From an uncultured Lachnospiraceae bacterium (GTDB lineage: Bacteria; Bacillota; Clostridia; Lachnospirales; Lachnospiraceae): 64,000 nucleotides of DNA. Each line of letters opens with the position of its first letter. Within the stretch, counting starts at the first letter, position 1. Below are positions 52,558-61,239 of the stretch, one piece after another. The stretch covers positions 1 through 64,000 of the forward strand of contig CANOVJ010000015.1 in the NCBI GenBank assembly GCA_947570615.1, in the 5' to 3' direction. The notes beneath the pieces are model-generated. The model was given only the letters and a program-made list of their open reading frames with translations, searched no databases and was not told the DNA's origin. The translations under genes were made by a program, and so were the position numbers.

Positions 52558-52680
52558 ATGAATACCATAACCTTTCTACAGCCCGCACTCTGAGGACACG
52601 GGCTGCCCGTTTTCCCACATGAGGACTTTTCCCGCACAACGTGGGCGGGGATTGTCTTCTGCGTTTATGGTATCCATATG
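52555..52680 (-). ncRNA. Structured leader RNA with a 16-bp closing helix over the start codon
   Basis: On the minus strand the leader begins CATATGGATACCATAA (52665-52680) and ends TTATGGTATTCATATG (52555-52570); these pair over 16 positions with one G-U. The 3' strand contains the ATG of the DMT gene. Inside are two hairpins, CCCGC/GCGGG around 52628-52650 and CAGCCCG/CGGGCTG around 52577-52607, and the heptamer GTCCTCA occurs twice. The AAAGG ribosome site lies next to the closing helix. It fits no riboswitch class I can recall. Confidence 0.65.
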
Positions 52681-52754
52681 ACTGGAATAATATTCGCAAC
52701 TGCTGATTCTACAGGGTTGACGCCGCTTCCCATGCGCAGATTCCGGCGGAATCG

Positions 52755-54440
52755 TTACCCTTGCGGCATCTCCCCGTCTGACGCCTCATCGTCTTCCTGC
52801 GCGTCGTCGTCCGTCTCCTCGGATTCCTCCTCCACAGGCTCCTCCAGATACTCCTCCTCAAAAGCCTCCCCCGTCACCTGTTCCATGATCTGCTCGGAGA
52901 GCTCCTTCAGCTTTTCGTTGGCGTCGGCTCCGTTCCAGATCTGGGAGAACACCACCTCCAGCTTTACCCAGAAATTGCTGGTTTCCAGCATCTTGGGCAT
53001 GGAGATGGATCTCTCATACTCCTGCGCAAACTGCCCCAGGGCCTCGTATCCGTAATCCACCCCCCTGGCCGCGGAAACCTTCCCTGTCCTGCCAAAAAGG
53101 ATATCGTTATACTCGGATGTGAGGAAGCAGGCAAAGTCGTTGGCCGCCCGCTTATGCTCCGAATAACCGTTTACCGCCACACAGCCCGTCATGGACAGGG
53201 AACGGCTCTTTTTCTCCGGATCGATATCCGGCGTCAGGGCGATCCCGTAATCATAGGCGAACAGGCCGTCGTCCCCGGCGTGCTCCAGCCTGAACACCGC
53301 GTCCGTGGTGGCGATGGTGAACACCAGCTTTCCCTCCATAAACTCGTTTAAAATGGCGTCGTAGTCGCTCTGGCTGGTCTCAATGGAAAAGAACTGGTTC
53401 AGGGCCTGATACACCCGCATATTTCCGATGGCGTCCAGGTTGTAGATATCGATCCGACCGGTGTCCCACCCGGCGTCGCCGCCCATGTCGATGGCGTCCC
53501 CTACAAAAAAGTAATTGTAAAAAATATCGGTGACGTCCCACTTGAACACGCCCTCCACCTGCTCGGGCGCATCGTAGTTATCCGCAAAGGTCTGAATGTC
53601 CTGGATGGTGGCCGGAAGGATCTCCTGGATCCTGGCCTCGATCTCCTCCTCGGAGAAACGGCTCTGCGGATCCGCCGCCTCTGCAGATTCATCGGACGAA
53701 TCCGCTCCCTCCACGGAAGCGGTGCCCTCGCCGGAGGGATTCTGGCTGGCGGTCTCTGCGCCTGTCCCGTCCTCTGAACCGGAGGGATTCTCTCTCCCGG
53801 CCTGCGCCGCTCCGGAAGAGGAATCGCTCTCCTGCACCGGCTCCGGCGTCTGTCCCGCCTCCAGGTTCGCGTCGTGCTCCTGCTGGGCGGCTTCTCCCTC
53901 CGCCAGATCCGCCTCGGCCTCCAGCTGGTCGGTGGCAATATCCCTTAAATAAGTCTTATTGTACAGAAGCGCGCTGGTCTCAAAATAGAAGGGATAGCCG
54001 ATGATCTTATCCCTGTATGTGGCGGCCTGCAGTCCGGTTCCCATATAGAGCTCGTCCATCACTGCCCCCGCGGGAGGATGAACCTCGTCGGCCAGTCCCG
54101 CCAGAGAAGCCTTTTCCAGGGAATCATGGCTGATCACGTACAGATCCGGCGCATTGCTCTCCAGGGACGCCTGATTGATCTTCTCCAGATACTCCGCCCC
54201 CGACTCAAGCACCGGCACAATCCTCACGTCATGATCCTCGCTGTAGACAACCGCCGCGCTGCTCAAATAAGAAGTAAGCGCTTCATCCGTGTACCACAGA
54301 TAAAGCGTTTCCTTTCCGCCGGCAAAGATACCGCTCTCCTTTTTTTCACTCATCTGCCTGCCGGTTCTGGCAATCCCCACGGTAAACACCGCCGCCAGGG
54401 CGACAAGCCCCACCGCTGTCAGTCGTTTTTTCAGCGTCAT
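52755..54440 (-). CDS. Extracellular sugar-type solute-binding protein with disordered insert
   Basis: 561 residues. An N-terminal hydrophobic segment (LTAVGLVALAAVFTVGIA) lacks a lipobox Cys, so it is probably membrane anchored or cut by ordinary signal peptidase. The body is a MalE-type binding fold: KETLYLWYTDEALTSYLSSA, NAPDLYVISHDSL, IIGYPFYFETSALLYNKTYL, and MEGKLVFTIATTDAVFRLEH. An acidic Ser/Gly/Glu segment of about 90 residues (about 182-272) splits the first lobe, and the last 40 residues are almost purely acidic. No permease or ATPase gene is near. Ligand unknown. Confidence 0.85.
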   Translation of the reverse strand: MTLKKRLTAVGLVALAAVFTVGIARTGRQMSEKKESGIFAGGKETLYLWYTDEALTSYLSSAAVVYSEDHDVRIVPVLESGAEYLEKINQASLESNAPDLYVISHDSLEKASLAGLADEVHPPAGAVMDELYMGTGLQAATYRDKIIGYPFYFETSALLYNKTYLRDIATDQLEAEADLAEGEAAQQEHDANLEAGQTPEPVQESDSSSGAAQAGRENPSGSEDGTGAETASQNPSGEGTASVEGADSSDESAEAADPQSRFSEEEIEARIQEILPATIQDIQTFADNYDAPEQVEGVFKWDVTDIFYNYFFVGDAIDMGGDAGWDTGRIDIYNLDAIGNMRVYQALNQFFSIETSQSDYDAILNEFMEGKLVFTIATTDAVFRLEHAGDDGLFAYDYGIALTPDIDPEKKSRSLSMTGCVAVNGYSEHKRAANDFACFLTSEYNDILFGRTGKVSAARGVDYGYEALGQFAQEYERSISMPKMLETSNFWVKLEVVFSQIWNGADANEKLKELSEQIMEQVTGEAFEEEYLEEPVEEESEETDDDAQEDDEASDGEMPQG

Positions 54441-54513
54441 TCTTTATACCCCCTGCATATCGCAGGCTGTGCCTGTGATACTGCGCCAATATGTCCGCGT
54501 TATCCGCGCATAT

Positions 54514-54831
54514 TTACCCGTTCCCTTTCCAGTTTCCATTTTCGTCTCTGTTTATGGGAACAGCTTTAAGACGGAACATGATACTTCTGCAGGGACACGG
54601 CATATCCATTTCATATTTTTCTTTTGCGCCTCTGTAAGTAAAGTCGCCGCCGCATCGGACAACTTCACACCAGGTAAACAGCTCCGTCATTACTCTGGGA
54701 CAGATCCCCGAAGGGCATTCATAGGAAAAAACGAATCTGTCTCCCTCTTCAATACCGAGTCTGCAGTTCTCCGCTCTTCCATCCGTAACGGTCAGTTCAA
54801 ATTTCCAATCCTCTGCCACCCATTTTTTCAT
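54514..54831 (-). CDS. TIGR04076 family protein
   Basis: 105 residues from the ATG at 54831, nine bases after GAGGAG. Recognised by the conserved pattern EGDRFVFSYECPSGICP, RVMTELFTWCEVVRCGGDF and MDMPCPCRSIMFRLK. The Cys residues are conserved in this small family and might bind metal or a cofactor. Function unknown. It lies between argD and the solute-binding protein. Confidence 0.8.
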   Translation of the reverse strand: MKKWVAEDWKFELTVTDGRAENCRLGIEEGDRFVFSYECPSGICPRVMTELFTWCEVVRCGGDFTYRGAKEKYEMDMPCPCRSIMFRLKAVPINRDENGNWKGNG

Positions 54832-54936
54832 AATCCGGACTCCTCTGTTATGGAAACAACCTCTTTCCGGATTCACTTAGTCGGTACAATTACAGTCTGT
54901 TTTTAACTGGTATACAGTTCCGAAAAGGAAGTTTAT

Positions 54937-56136
54937 CTATTGCAGCTCCAGAAGACACTCCCGCAGGATCTGCGTCATTTCATCCACATTCTCTTTCCCG
55001 ATCACAAGAGGCGGGATAAAACGGATAATATTGGCTCCCGCATTGATCAGGATCAGCCCCTTTTCCAGGGCGGCGTTAATCACATTGTTTACCGGACTCT
55101 CAAAGACCAGCCCCTGCATCAGGCCCAGCCCTCTTCTTTCTGTGATACAGTCAAACTCCGCCGCAAGGCTCTCCAGCTTTTCCTCCAGATATGCGCCTGT
55201 CTCTTTTACATTATCTATTATATGGTTCTGCTCGAATAAATCAAGCACAATATTGACCGCCGCCGCCGCAAGGGGATTGCCGCCATAGGTGGTGCCGTGG
55301 TCGCCGCTGGTAAGGGAGGCCGCTCCCACCCGCTCCGTCAGCACAAAGGCTCCCACGGGCACACCGCATCCCAGCGCCTTGGCGCAGGTCATGATATCCG
55401 GCTTCACGCCATAGCGCTGCCAGGCGAACATTTCCCCCGTGCGCCCCATACCGCACTGGATCTCGTCCAGGATCAGCAGGATATCTTTTTCCTCGCACAG
55501 GGCCTTTACCTGCCGCAGGAAATCCTCTCTGGCGGGGATAATGCCCCCTTCCCCCTGCACGGTTTCCAGGATAATGGCGCAGGTTTTCTCCGTCACGTTC
55601 GCCAGCACGCTGTCAAAGTCGTTGAGCCGGGCAAAGCGGATGTGGCCGATCATGGGCTCGAAGGCCTCCCGATATTTGGGATTTCCCGTCACGGAGAGGG
55701 CTCCCATGGTGCGCCCGTGAAAGGAATGCTCCATGGCGATGATCTCATGGTCGGTGCAGCTGTCCTTTAAATACGCGTACTTGCGGGCGGCCTTGATGGC
55801 TCCTTCCACCGCCTCGGCCCCGCTGTTGGTGAAAAAGACCCGATCCAGACCGGAGACCTCTTTGATCTTTTTTGCCGCCTCAATGGCAGGCACGTTATAA
55901 TAGTAGTTGGAGGTATGGATCACCTTATCGATCTGGGCCTTCAGGGCGTCGTTGTAGCTCTTATTATTATACCCCAGCGCAAACACGGCGATACCCGCGC
56001 AGAAATCCAGATATTTTTTGCCTTCAATGTCGTAGAGATACACCCCGTCGCCTTTGTCCAGAACCACCTGGTAGCGGTTGTAGGTGTGAAGCAGGGCCTT
56101 CTCAGCCTCCTTGATGTATGCTTTCATTGTTTCCAT
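54937..56136 (-). CDS. argD: Acetylornithine aminotransferase
   Basis: 399 residues. PLP enzyme that converts N-acetylglutamate semialdehyde to N-acetylornithine. Landmarks: FCAGIAVFALGYNN, FFTNSGAEAVEGAIKAARK, EHSFHGRTMGALSVTG, LILDEIQCGMGRTGEMFAW, and the PLP Lys in CAKALGCGVPVGAF. Start with GAGAGG upstream. It follows argB by about 110 bp on the same strand, and is part of the arginine cluster whose first gene is argC. Confidence 0.96.
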   Translation of the reverse strand: METMKAYIKEAEKALLHTYNRYQVVLDKGDGVYLYDIEGKKYLDFCAGIAVFALGYNNKSYNDALKAQIDKVIHTSNYYYNVPAIEAAKKIKEVSGLDRVFFTNSGAEAVEGAIKAARKYAYLKDSCTDHEIIAMEHSFHGRTMGALSVTGNPKYREAFEPMIGHIRFARLNDFDSVLANVTEKTCAIILETVQGEGGIIPAREDFLRQVKALCEEKDILLILDEIQCGMGRTGEMFAWQRYGVKPDIMTCAKALGCGVPVGAFVLTERVGAASLTSGDHGTTYGGNPLAAAAVNIVLDLFEQNHIIDNVKETGAYLEEKLESLAAEFDCITERRGLGLMQGLVFESPVNNVINAALEKGLILINAGANIIRFIPPLVIGKENVDEMTQILRECLLELQ

Positions 56137-56245
56137 GTCAGTATCCTCTCTGCCGCCGTCCCTGCGATCCCGTCCGGGTCATCTGCGGCGTAAAAACTGC
56201 CGGTCACAAAACAGATATCCGGCCATTTTTCGATCTGTGTGTTTT

Positions 56246-57130
56246 TTAGTTGCTTTCCCCGTCCCGGAAAATCATGGTACCCACACCCTCGTTGGTGAAC
56301 ACCTCCAAAAGCAGGCAGTGGGGAATGCGTCCGTCCAGGATATGCACCCGGTTGACCCCGTTTTTTACCGCCTCCGTGCAGTTGCCAAGCTTGGGCAGCA
56401 TCCCGCCTCCGATCATTCCGCCTTCGATCAGCGCCTCCGCCTCCGACGCGGTGATCCGTGGGATAAAGGAGCTCTTATCGTTGATATCCCCGTAGAGCCC
56501 CTCGATATCCGTCAGAAACACCAGCTTGTCCGCCCCCACGGCCCTGGCGATGGCGCAGGCCGCGTCGTCCGCGTTGATGTTGTAGGTCTCGAACCCATCG
56601 TCCAGACCGATGGGAGAGACGATGGGAAGGAAGTCCTTCTCCAGCAGGTCGTAGAGGATCTTGGGATTCACCTGGTTGATCTCCCCCACGAAGCCGATAT
56701 CCTTTCCGTCGGAGAACTTCTTTTCCACCTGGATCAGTCCGCCGTCCTTACCGCTGATTCCCACGGCCTTCACTCCCAGCTCCTGCACCATGGTCACAAG
56801 CTGCTTGTTCACTCTGCCAAGCACCATCTCAGCGATCTCCATGGTCTCCGCGTCTGTGACCCGAAGGCCGTTCACAAACTCGGCCTGTTTCCCGACCTTG
56901 CCCACCCAGCGGCTGATCTCCTTACCGCCGCCATGGACGATGATGGGCTTAAAGCCCACCAGCTTAAGCAGCGTCACGTCCTTGATCACGTTCCTCTGCA
57001 GCTCCTCGTTGCTCATGGCGGAGCCGCCGTACTTTACCACGATGATCTTGCGGTTGAATTTCTGTATGTAGGGGAGGGCTTCGATAAGCACCTCCGCCTT
57101 TTTCAGAACCTCCTGAATATCCTTGTCCAT
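56246..57130 (-). CDS. argB: Acetylglutamate kinase
   Basis: 294 residues from the ATG at 57130, five bases after GGAGGT; an ATG four codons upstream contains that site. Phosphorylates N-acetylglutamate. Key motifs: [13 protein letters not shown] (ATP phosphate), [36 protein letters not shown], and [15 protein letters not shown]. The N-terminal helix of about 20 residues is the type found in arginine-sensitive hexameric enzymes, so feedback inhibition is likely. Confidence 0.96.
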   Translation of the reverse strand: MDKDIQEVLKKAEVLIEALPYIQKFNRKIIVVKYGGSAMSNEELQRNVIKDVTLLKLVGFKPIIVHGGGKEISRWVGKVGKQAEFVNGLRVTDAETMEIAEMVLGRVNKQLVTMVQELGVKAVGISGKDGGLIQVEKKFSDGKDIGFVGEINQVNPKILYDLLEKDFLPIVSPIGLDDGFETYNINADDAACAIARAVGADKLVFLTDIEGLYGDINDKSSFIPRITASEAEALIEGGMIGGGMLPKLGNCTEAVKNGVNRVHILDGRIPHCLLLEVFTNEGVGTMIFRDGESN

Positions 57131-57216
57131 TCTGACCTCCATTCTGCGTATTTTTGCGCATATCAGATCTGTAGATGCCGTGCAGGCGCAAACCTGTATG
57201 CTTCTATTCCTGCTTC

Positions 57217-57998
57217 CTATTTTAAAAATTCCACGTCCGCCATGACTCCATAGTGATCGCCGGGACAGAGATGATTCACCGGACTTACCTCCGTTCCAAA
57301 GTGTTCCACCCGATCGAATCGGTAACCGTTTCTCACATCCATGACGTAGATCCTGTCAAAATTCTCGGGAGCATAAGTGGCCTCCCTCCCTTTCCAACGG
57401 GGATTGTTAATACAATCCAGAGTGGGCGGCAGCTTCGTCCCCTTCACAGCGGCGTAAACCTCTGACACCTCGTACCAGTACGGCCTTGCCTCATTCCCAT
57501 CTATGGTCTGTTCCCCGTCATGAACCGGTGTACGCTGGAGTTCAGGCCGCAGTTGAAATCGCCGAGAACCACAAAGTAGTCCACCTCATTTTTCTGTTCA
57601 TGGCAGAACCGGTCGATGGCAACGATCTGCTCCTCCTTTGCCTTAATGGAGTCCCATGGAAGATGCACATCGGTGAGGGAAATCCGTCTGCCATCAGACT
57701 CAAACAGTACATTCAACGCACAGCTCCTGGCATATTTTCCGTCCGTGTGAAGAAAGGTGCCCGCCGTAAACGGAAGCCTGCTCAGGATCGCCAGACCTTC
57801 CTCCTCCCTGGTATATTTCCCGAATTCAGTATAGGGATACTCCGGCATCCCGGATAAACAATTCTCATAAAACTGCGGGGTGATCTCCTGCAGGGCGATC
57901 ACGTCGGCGCTGACCCTGCGGATTTCATCCAGAATCTGTCCGGTGCGGTCCCCGATGCCTTTATTTTCGTTCCATACGTTATAGGTTGCGATTCTCAT
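57217..57998 (-). pseudogene. Endonuclease/exonuclease/phosphatase family protein, single frameshift
   Basis: The first part, from the ATG at 57998 (AGAGGT ahead) to 57501, has MRIATYNVWNENKGIGDR, ADVIALQEITPQFYE, LTDVHLPWDS and FVVLGDFNCGLNSS. The second part continues in another frame from about 57510 to 57217 with [39 protein letters not shown] and the final catalytic [20 protein letters not shown]. One extra C in the CCCC run at 57513-57516 would join both into a complete protein of about 260 residues. It may be a true mutation, an assembly error or a switchable gene. Confidence 0.85.
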
Positions 57999-58038
57999 GG
58001 TAACCTCTGTTCCGCCGCCAGGCTGATTATTCGTCCAA

Positions 58039-58110
58039 CCTCCCTGCTCGCCGCGCGGGACACACATTGCATAAACAACACATTCCGTTGTGCGCCCCTG
58101 CGCATAAAAA
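58039..58110. repeat. Third copy of the GC-rich hairpin element
   Basis: Related to 27179-27253: shared blocks CTCGCCGCGCGGG, then a diverged centre, then TTGTGCGCCCCTGCGCATAA followed by A residues. The perfect arms of the cysE copies are degraded here (GGGACACACA against TGTGCGCCCC), pointing to an older copy. It lies upstream of the frameshifted phosphatase gene. Confidence 0.75.
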
Positions 58111-58250
58111 AGCCAGGCATTTATCCGGCAGGTGTGCCCCTTCCTGCATTTCTTCTGACCCAAAGGGTGCGTAGCAGCACAATCTCTACTTCAAATAAAT
58201 TCCCAGCTTTATGATTATATGTAATTTATAAACATATTATAGCGTGCTTT

Positions 58251-58625
58251 TTATTTGTTGTAAAGTATTTTGTGATTGACAGCCAGTTTCTTCAGATTCC
58301 TGTCCCTGATCCGATAAAATGTCATAACTGAATTCTTAAGATTATTATCTTCCCCCTGTAAAGCCAATCGCAGAATCACATTTATATTTGTATCTCTTAG
58401 CCTTTTTATCATGAATACCGTTTTTTCGTGCTTTGAATCCTGAAGGATGAGATCAGGATCCTCCACACACATTTTTCCATACAGGAAGAGTAATTCGAAA
58501 TCCTGTGGGTGTTTCGTTAAAATATGTCTGAGTCTTTCCAGTGTTACAACAACCTCATCCGTAATAAGCTTTCCAAAACACTCGCGTAATATTATATCAT
58601 TTACTTTTCCCAATGAATAGTACAT
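58251..58625 (-). CDS. PBECR-like small protein (phage-type nuclease fold)
   Basis: 124 residues from the ATG at 58625 (GGAG nine bases ahead; a GTG six codons upstream has no ribosome site). The pattern VVVTLERLRHILTKHPQD, then PDLILQDSKHEKTVFMIKRL, INVILRLALQ and NSVMTFYRIRDRNLKKL matches the PBECR group (barnase/EndoU/colicin/RelE-like nucleases of phages and toxins), with His, Arg and a Thr/Tyr/Arg cluster. No immunity gene is beside it. Assignment is by motif only. Confidence 0.55.
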   Translation of the reverse strand: MYYSLGKVNDIILRECFGKLITDEVVVTLERLRHILTKHPQDFELLFLYGKMCVEDPDLILQDSKHEKTVFMIKRLRDTNINVILRLALQGEDNNLKNSVMTFYRIRDRNLKKLAVNHKILYNK

Positions 58626-58865
58626 ATATGGCTGTTTCTCCACGATGTGACAAAGGACAGAGACAACGCTTTACGTGTTGTTTTCTGTATAGAAAAATAT
58701 TGAATGCCATAACCCCACTGTTCTTACAATAAAAAGAATTTATTATTGGTACAGCATATCACACCATATGAAAAATTGCTATAACTATTCTCGTTTTTCG
58801 GAAAAGTTTTGCCGTTACATACAATTTCCAGCTTAAAAGAAGTCAACCATTTTGCCGCACGCCCC

Positions 58866-60095
58866 TCAGCTACGGTAATCCGCATTGATCTTCACGTAAT
58901 CATACGTCAGATCGCATCCCCAGGCTGTAGCGGTCTGCTCTCCGGCGTGCATGTCCACCAGCACGCTCACCTCGTCGGCGGAGAGAATCCTTCCGGCCAG
59001 CTCCTCACTGTAATCCGTCGCCATACCGTCTTTACACACCTGCACCGTCCCTTCCCCGCTCACAAAGGCTACGTCCACCTTCTCCGGGTCAAAGGAAACG
59101 CCGCTGTAGCCCAGGGCGCAGAGGATCCGTCCCCAGTTGGCGTCGTGTCCGTAGACTGCCGCCTTCACCAGATTAGAGCTCACCACGCTGCGGCTCAGCG
59201 TCCGGGCCTGCTCCTTCGTCTGCGCGCCGGATACCGTCACCTCCAGAAGGGCCTTCGCCCCCTCCCCGTCCCCTGCCATCATCCTTGCAAGGGTGGCGTT
59301 TACATAGTGGAGCGCCTCCAGAAAAGCCTCATACTCCGGCGTCCCGTCCAGAATTTCCGGATTTTGGGCCATTCCATTGGCCATCACCAGCAGGGTATCG
59401 TTGGTGGAGGTATCGCCGTCCACAGAAATCATGTTGAAGGTATCCTTTACATCCTCCTTCACCGCCTTTGTGAGAAGCTCCTTCGAGATCACCGCGTCGG
59501 TAGTCACAAAGGCAAGCATGGTACACATATTGGGGTGGATCATCCCCGAGCCCTTACTCATGCCGCCGATGGTGACGGGAACGCCGCCCACCTCGATCTG
59601 TGCCGCGGCCTGCTTGGAGACGGTGTCCGTGGTCATGATGGCCCGGGCCGCGCTGTCTCCGGCCTCCAGGGTATCCGCCTTCTGTGCCGCCAGCTTTTCC
59701 ACCCCTGCCTCGATCTTTTCCATGGGAAGCTGCATCCCGATCACGCCGGTGGAGGCCACCAGCACCGCGTTTTCCGGAATCCCCAGAGCCTGCGCAGCCC
59801 GCGCTGCCGTCCTTTTACAGTAGTTCATCCCTTCCTGTCCCGTACAGGCGTTGGCGATCCCCGCGTTGACGATCACAGCCTGTCCAGAAGAGGACAACTG
59901 CACAATCTGCTGATCCCACAAAACCGGCGCGGCCTTTACCTGATTGCTGGTAAAGGTTCCCGCCAGAACGCAGGGGGCCTTACTGTACACCAGCGCCATA
60001 TCCATCCTGTCCTGATACTTGATGCCGGCCGAAACGCCCGCCGCCTCAAATCCCTTCGCGGCCGTCACGCCGCCCGTTATTTTTTTTATCATCAT
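58866..60095 (-). CDS. argJ: Bifunctional glutamate N-acetyltransferase / ornithine acetyltransferase
   Basis: 409 residues from the first of two ATG at 60095 (AAAGGAAAGG ahead). Transfers acetyl from N-acetylornithine to glutamate, and may use acetyl-CoA. The autocleavage site is in MIHPNMCTMLAFVTTD, where the Thr becomes the nucleophile of the beta chain; MSKGSGM and VSVDGDTSTNDT are also conserved. The recycling enzyme explains why no argA or argE gene is needed. It lies within the arginine cluster on the minus strand. Confidence 0.96.
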   Translation of the reverse strand: MMIKKITGGVTAAKGFEAAGVSAGIKYQDRMDMALVYSKAPCVLAGTFTSNQVKAAPVLWDQQIVQLSSSGQAVIVNAGIANACTGQEGMNYCKRTAARAAQALGIPENAVLVASTGVIGMQLPMEKIEAGVEKLAAQKADTLEAGDSAARAIMTTDTVSKQAAAQIEVGGVPVTIGGMSKGSGMIHPNMCTMLAFVTTDAVISKELLTKAVKEDVKDTFNMISVDGDTSTNDTLLVMANGMAQNPEILDGTPEYEAFLEALHYVNATLARMMAGDGEGAKALLEVTVSGAQTKEQARTLSRSVVSSNLVKAAVYGHDANWGRILCALGYSGVSFDPEKVDVAFVSGEGTVQVCKDGMATDYSEELAGRILSADEVSVLVDMHAGEQTATAWGCDLTYDYVKINADYRS

Positions 60096-60233
60096 ATCCT
60101 TTCCTTTCCGCAGCCTGCAGGCTTTCGTACATGTCGGATTCGAAGTCCCGCAGATGCAAACAAATCTGAGAAGAACTCCCTTTTCAAAAAAGTGTTCCCA
60201 CTTCATAAAACCTGAATTTACTTTAACGATACC

Positions 60234-60686
60234 CTATATTGTCTTGCGGAACCAAAACGATAATTTCTGATAGCCCAAATGCTCATAAAACTCGTGAGCG
60301 TCCGTACGCCGGAACCCCGATGCAAGTCCGATCAGTGAAATCTCCCGCTCTCCTGCCAGCCTCTCAACGCGCTCCATCAGCATTTTTCCTATACCGCGGT
60401 GCTGAAATTCAGGCAAAACGGCAAGCCCATTCACTTTCATGTATCCATTTGGCTGACCCATCGCCAGGGTTTCAACAGTGGTGACAAGACCGACGACTTT
60501 ATCGTTCACGGCAGCGACAAATGTACAGTAACGAGGGTCGCCCTTCATCTTTTCACAGGTTTTGGCAACCGTTTCCTCCGTTTCTGACAAATACCCCAGC
60601 ACATCGCGCCAGATTGCCGCTATGGGGCCGTAATCTTTCCTCTCCATTTCTCTTATGACAACGTCCATGTCGATGATTATAACCAT
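60234..60686 (-). CDS. GNAT-family N-acetyltransferase
   Basis: 150 residues from the ATG at 60686; the ribosome site AAAGG is very close, so the ATG six codons later (60668) is possible. Acetyl-CoA motif PEFQHRGIGKMLMERVE, preceded by GYMKVNGLAVL and followed by LIGLASGFRRTDAHEFYEHLGYQ, which places it near the aminoglycoside/small-molecule acetyltransferase type. Substrate unknown. Lies between argJ and another GNAT gene. Confidence 0.88.
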   Translation of the reverse strand: MVIIIDMDVVIREMERKDYGPIAAIWRDVLGYLSETEETVAKTCEKMKGDPRYCTFVAAVNDKVVGLVTTVETLAMGQPNGYMKVNGLAVLPEFQHRGIGKMLMERVERLAGEREISLIGLASGFRRTDAHEFYEHLGYQKLSFWFRKTI

Positions 60687-60711
60687 GCCCTTTCCAAAGT
60701 TCCGCCTTCCG

Positions 60712-61161
60712 TTACTGGTTAAACCGCTCGATATTCCCATGATTGAGCACGAAATCGTAATAATTCAGATCCTCCCGCCGCTTCCAGCCGATCTCCTTCC
60801 AGAAGGCGTTCCCGATATCGTTTCTGGTAAAGGCGATCAGGGAAACCTTGCTGATCTGCTCCTTCTCCAGCGCTTCCATACAGTGTACCACCATGGCCTT
60901 TCCGATGCCCCGCATCCGGTAGTCCTCGTGGACACACACATGATAAAGACAGCCTCTCCTGCCGTCATGGCCGCAGAGAATGCTCCCCACCACCCTCTCA
61001 TCCTCCAGCGCCACCACGCTGCATCCGGGATTCCTTTTCAGGAAACGCTCCACTCCCTCCCTGGAGTCGTCCAGACTGCGCATGGCAAAGCCCCGGATGC
61101 TTTTCCAGAGAGCGTACACCTCGTCGTAATCCGCTATGGTCATTGTTCTGATCGTCATATT
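60712..61161 (-). CDS. GNAT-family N-acetyltransferase
   Basis: 149 residues from the ATG at 61161 behind GAGAGG. Motifs: TIRTMTIADYDEVYALWKSI at the start, LYHVCVHEDYRMRGIGKAMV for acetyl-CoA binding, and VSLIAFTRNDIGNAFWKEIGW. The MTIADYDEVYALWK start is shared by a group of YpeA-like acetyltransferases. Its presence in an arginine operon made me consider N-acetylglutamate synthase, but it lacks the kinase-like domain and the fold is the short single GNAT; activity on glutamate remains open. Confidence 0.88.
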   Translation of the reverse strand, partial: NMTIRTMTIADYDEVYALWKSIRGFAMRSLDDSREGVERFLKRNPGCSVVALEDERVVGSILCGHDGRRGCLYHVCVHEDYRMRGIGKAMVVHCMEALEKEQISKVSLIAFTRNDIGNAFWKEIGWKRREDLNYYDFVLNHGNIERFNQ

Positions 61162-61239
61162 TCCTCTCATTCCGCCGCCCTGCAGCACCTTACAGCATAA
61201 GGATGCTCCGCATCCGTCGTCACCATAAGCCATCTCATT

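Noticed and set aside
52555-52680. Miniature transposable element (126 bp with 16-bp ends)
   Set aside because: I find no target-site duplication, the end overlaps a start codon at the expected place for the family, and the one mismatch is compatible with G-U pairing in RNA. Still worth testing.
58809-60215. Plus-strand open frame (468 codons) opposite argJ
   Set aside because: Shadow of argJ. No domain and no promoter; argJ is unmistakable on the other strand.
60712-61161. argA (N-acetylglutamate synthase)
   Set aside because: Only a short single GNAT domain is present, without the amino-acid-kinase domain, and argJ already supplies N-acetylglutamate; kept as a GNAT protein of unknown substrate.
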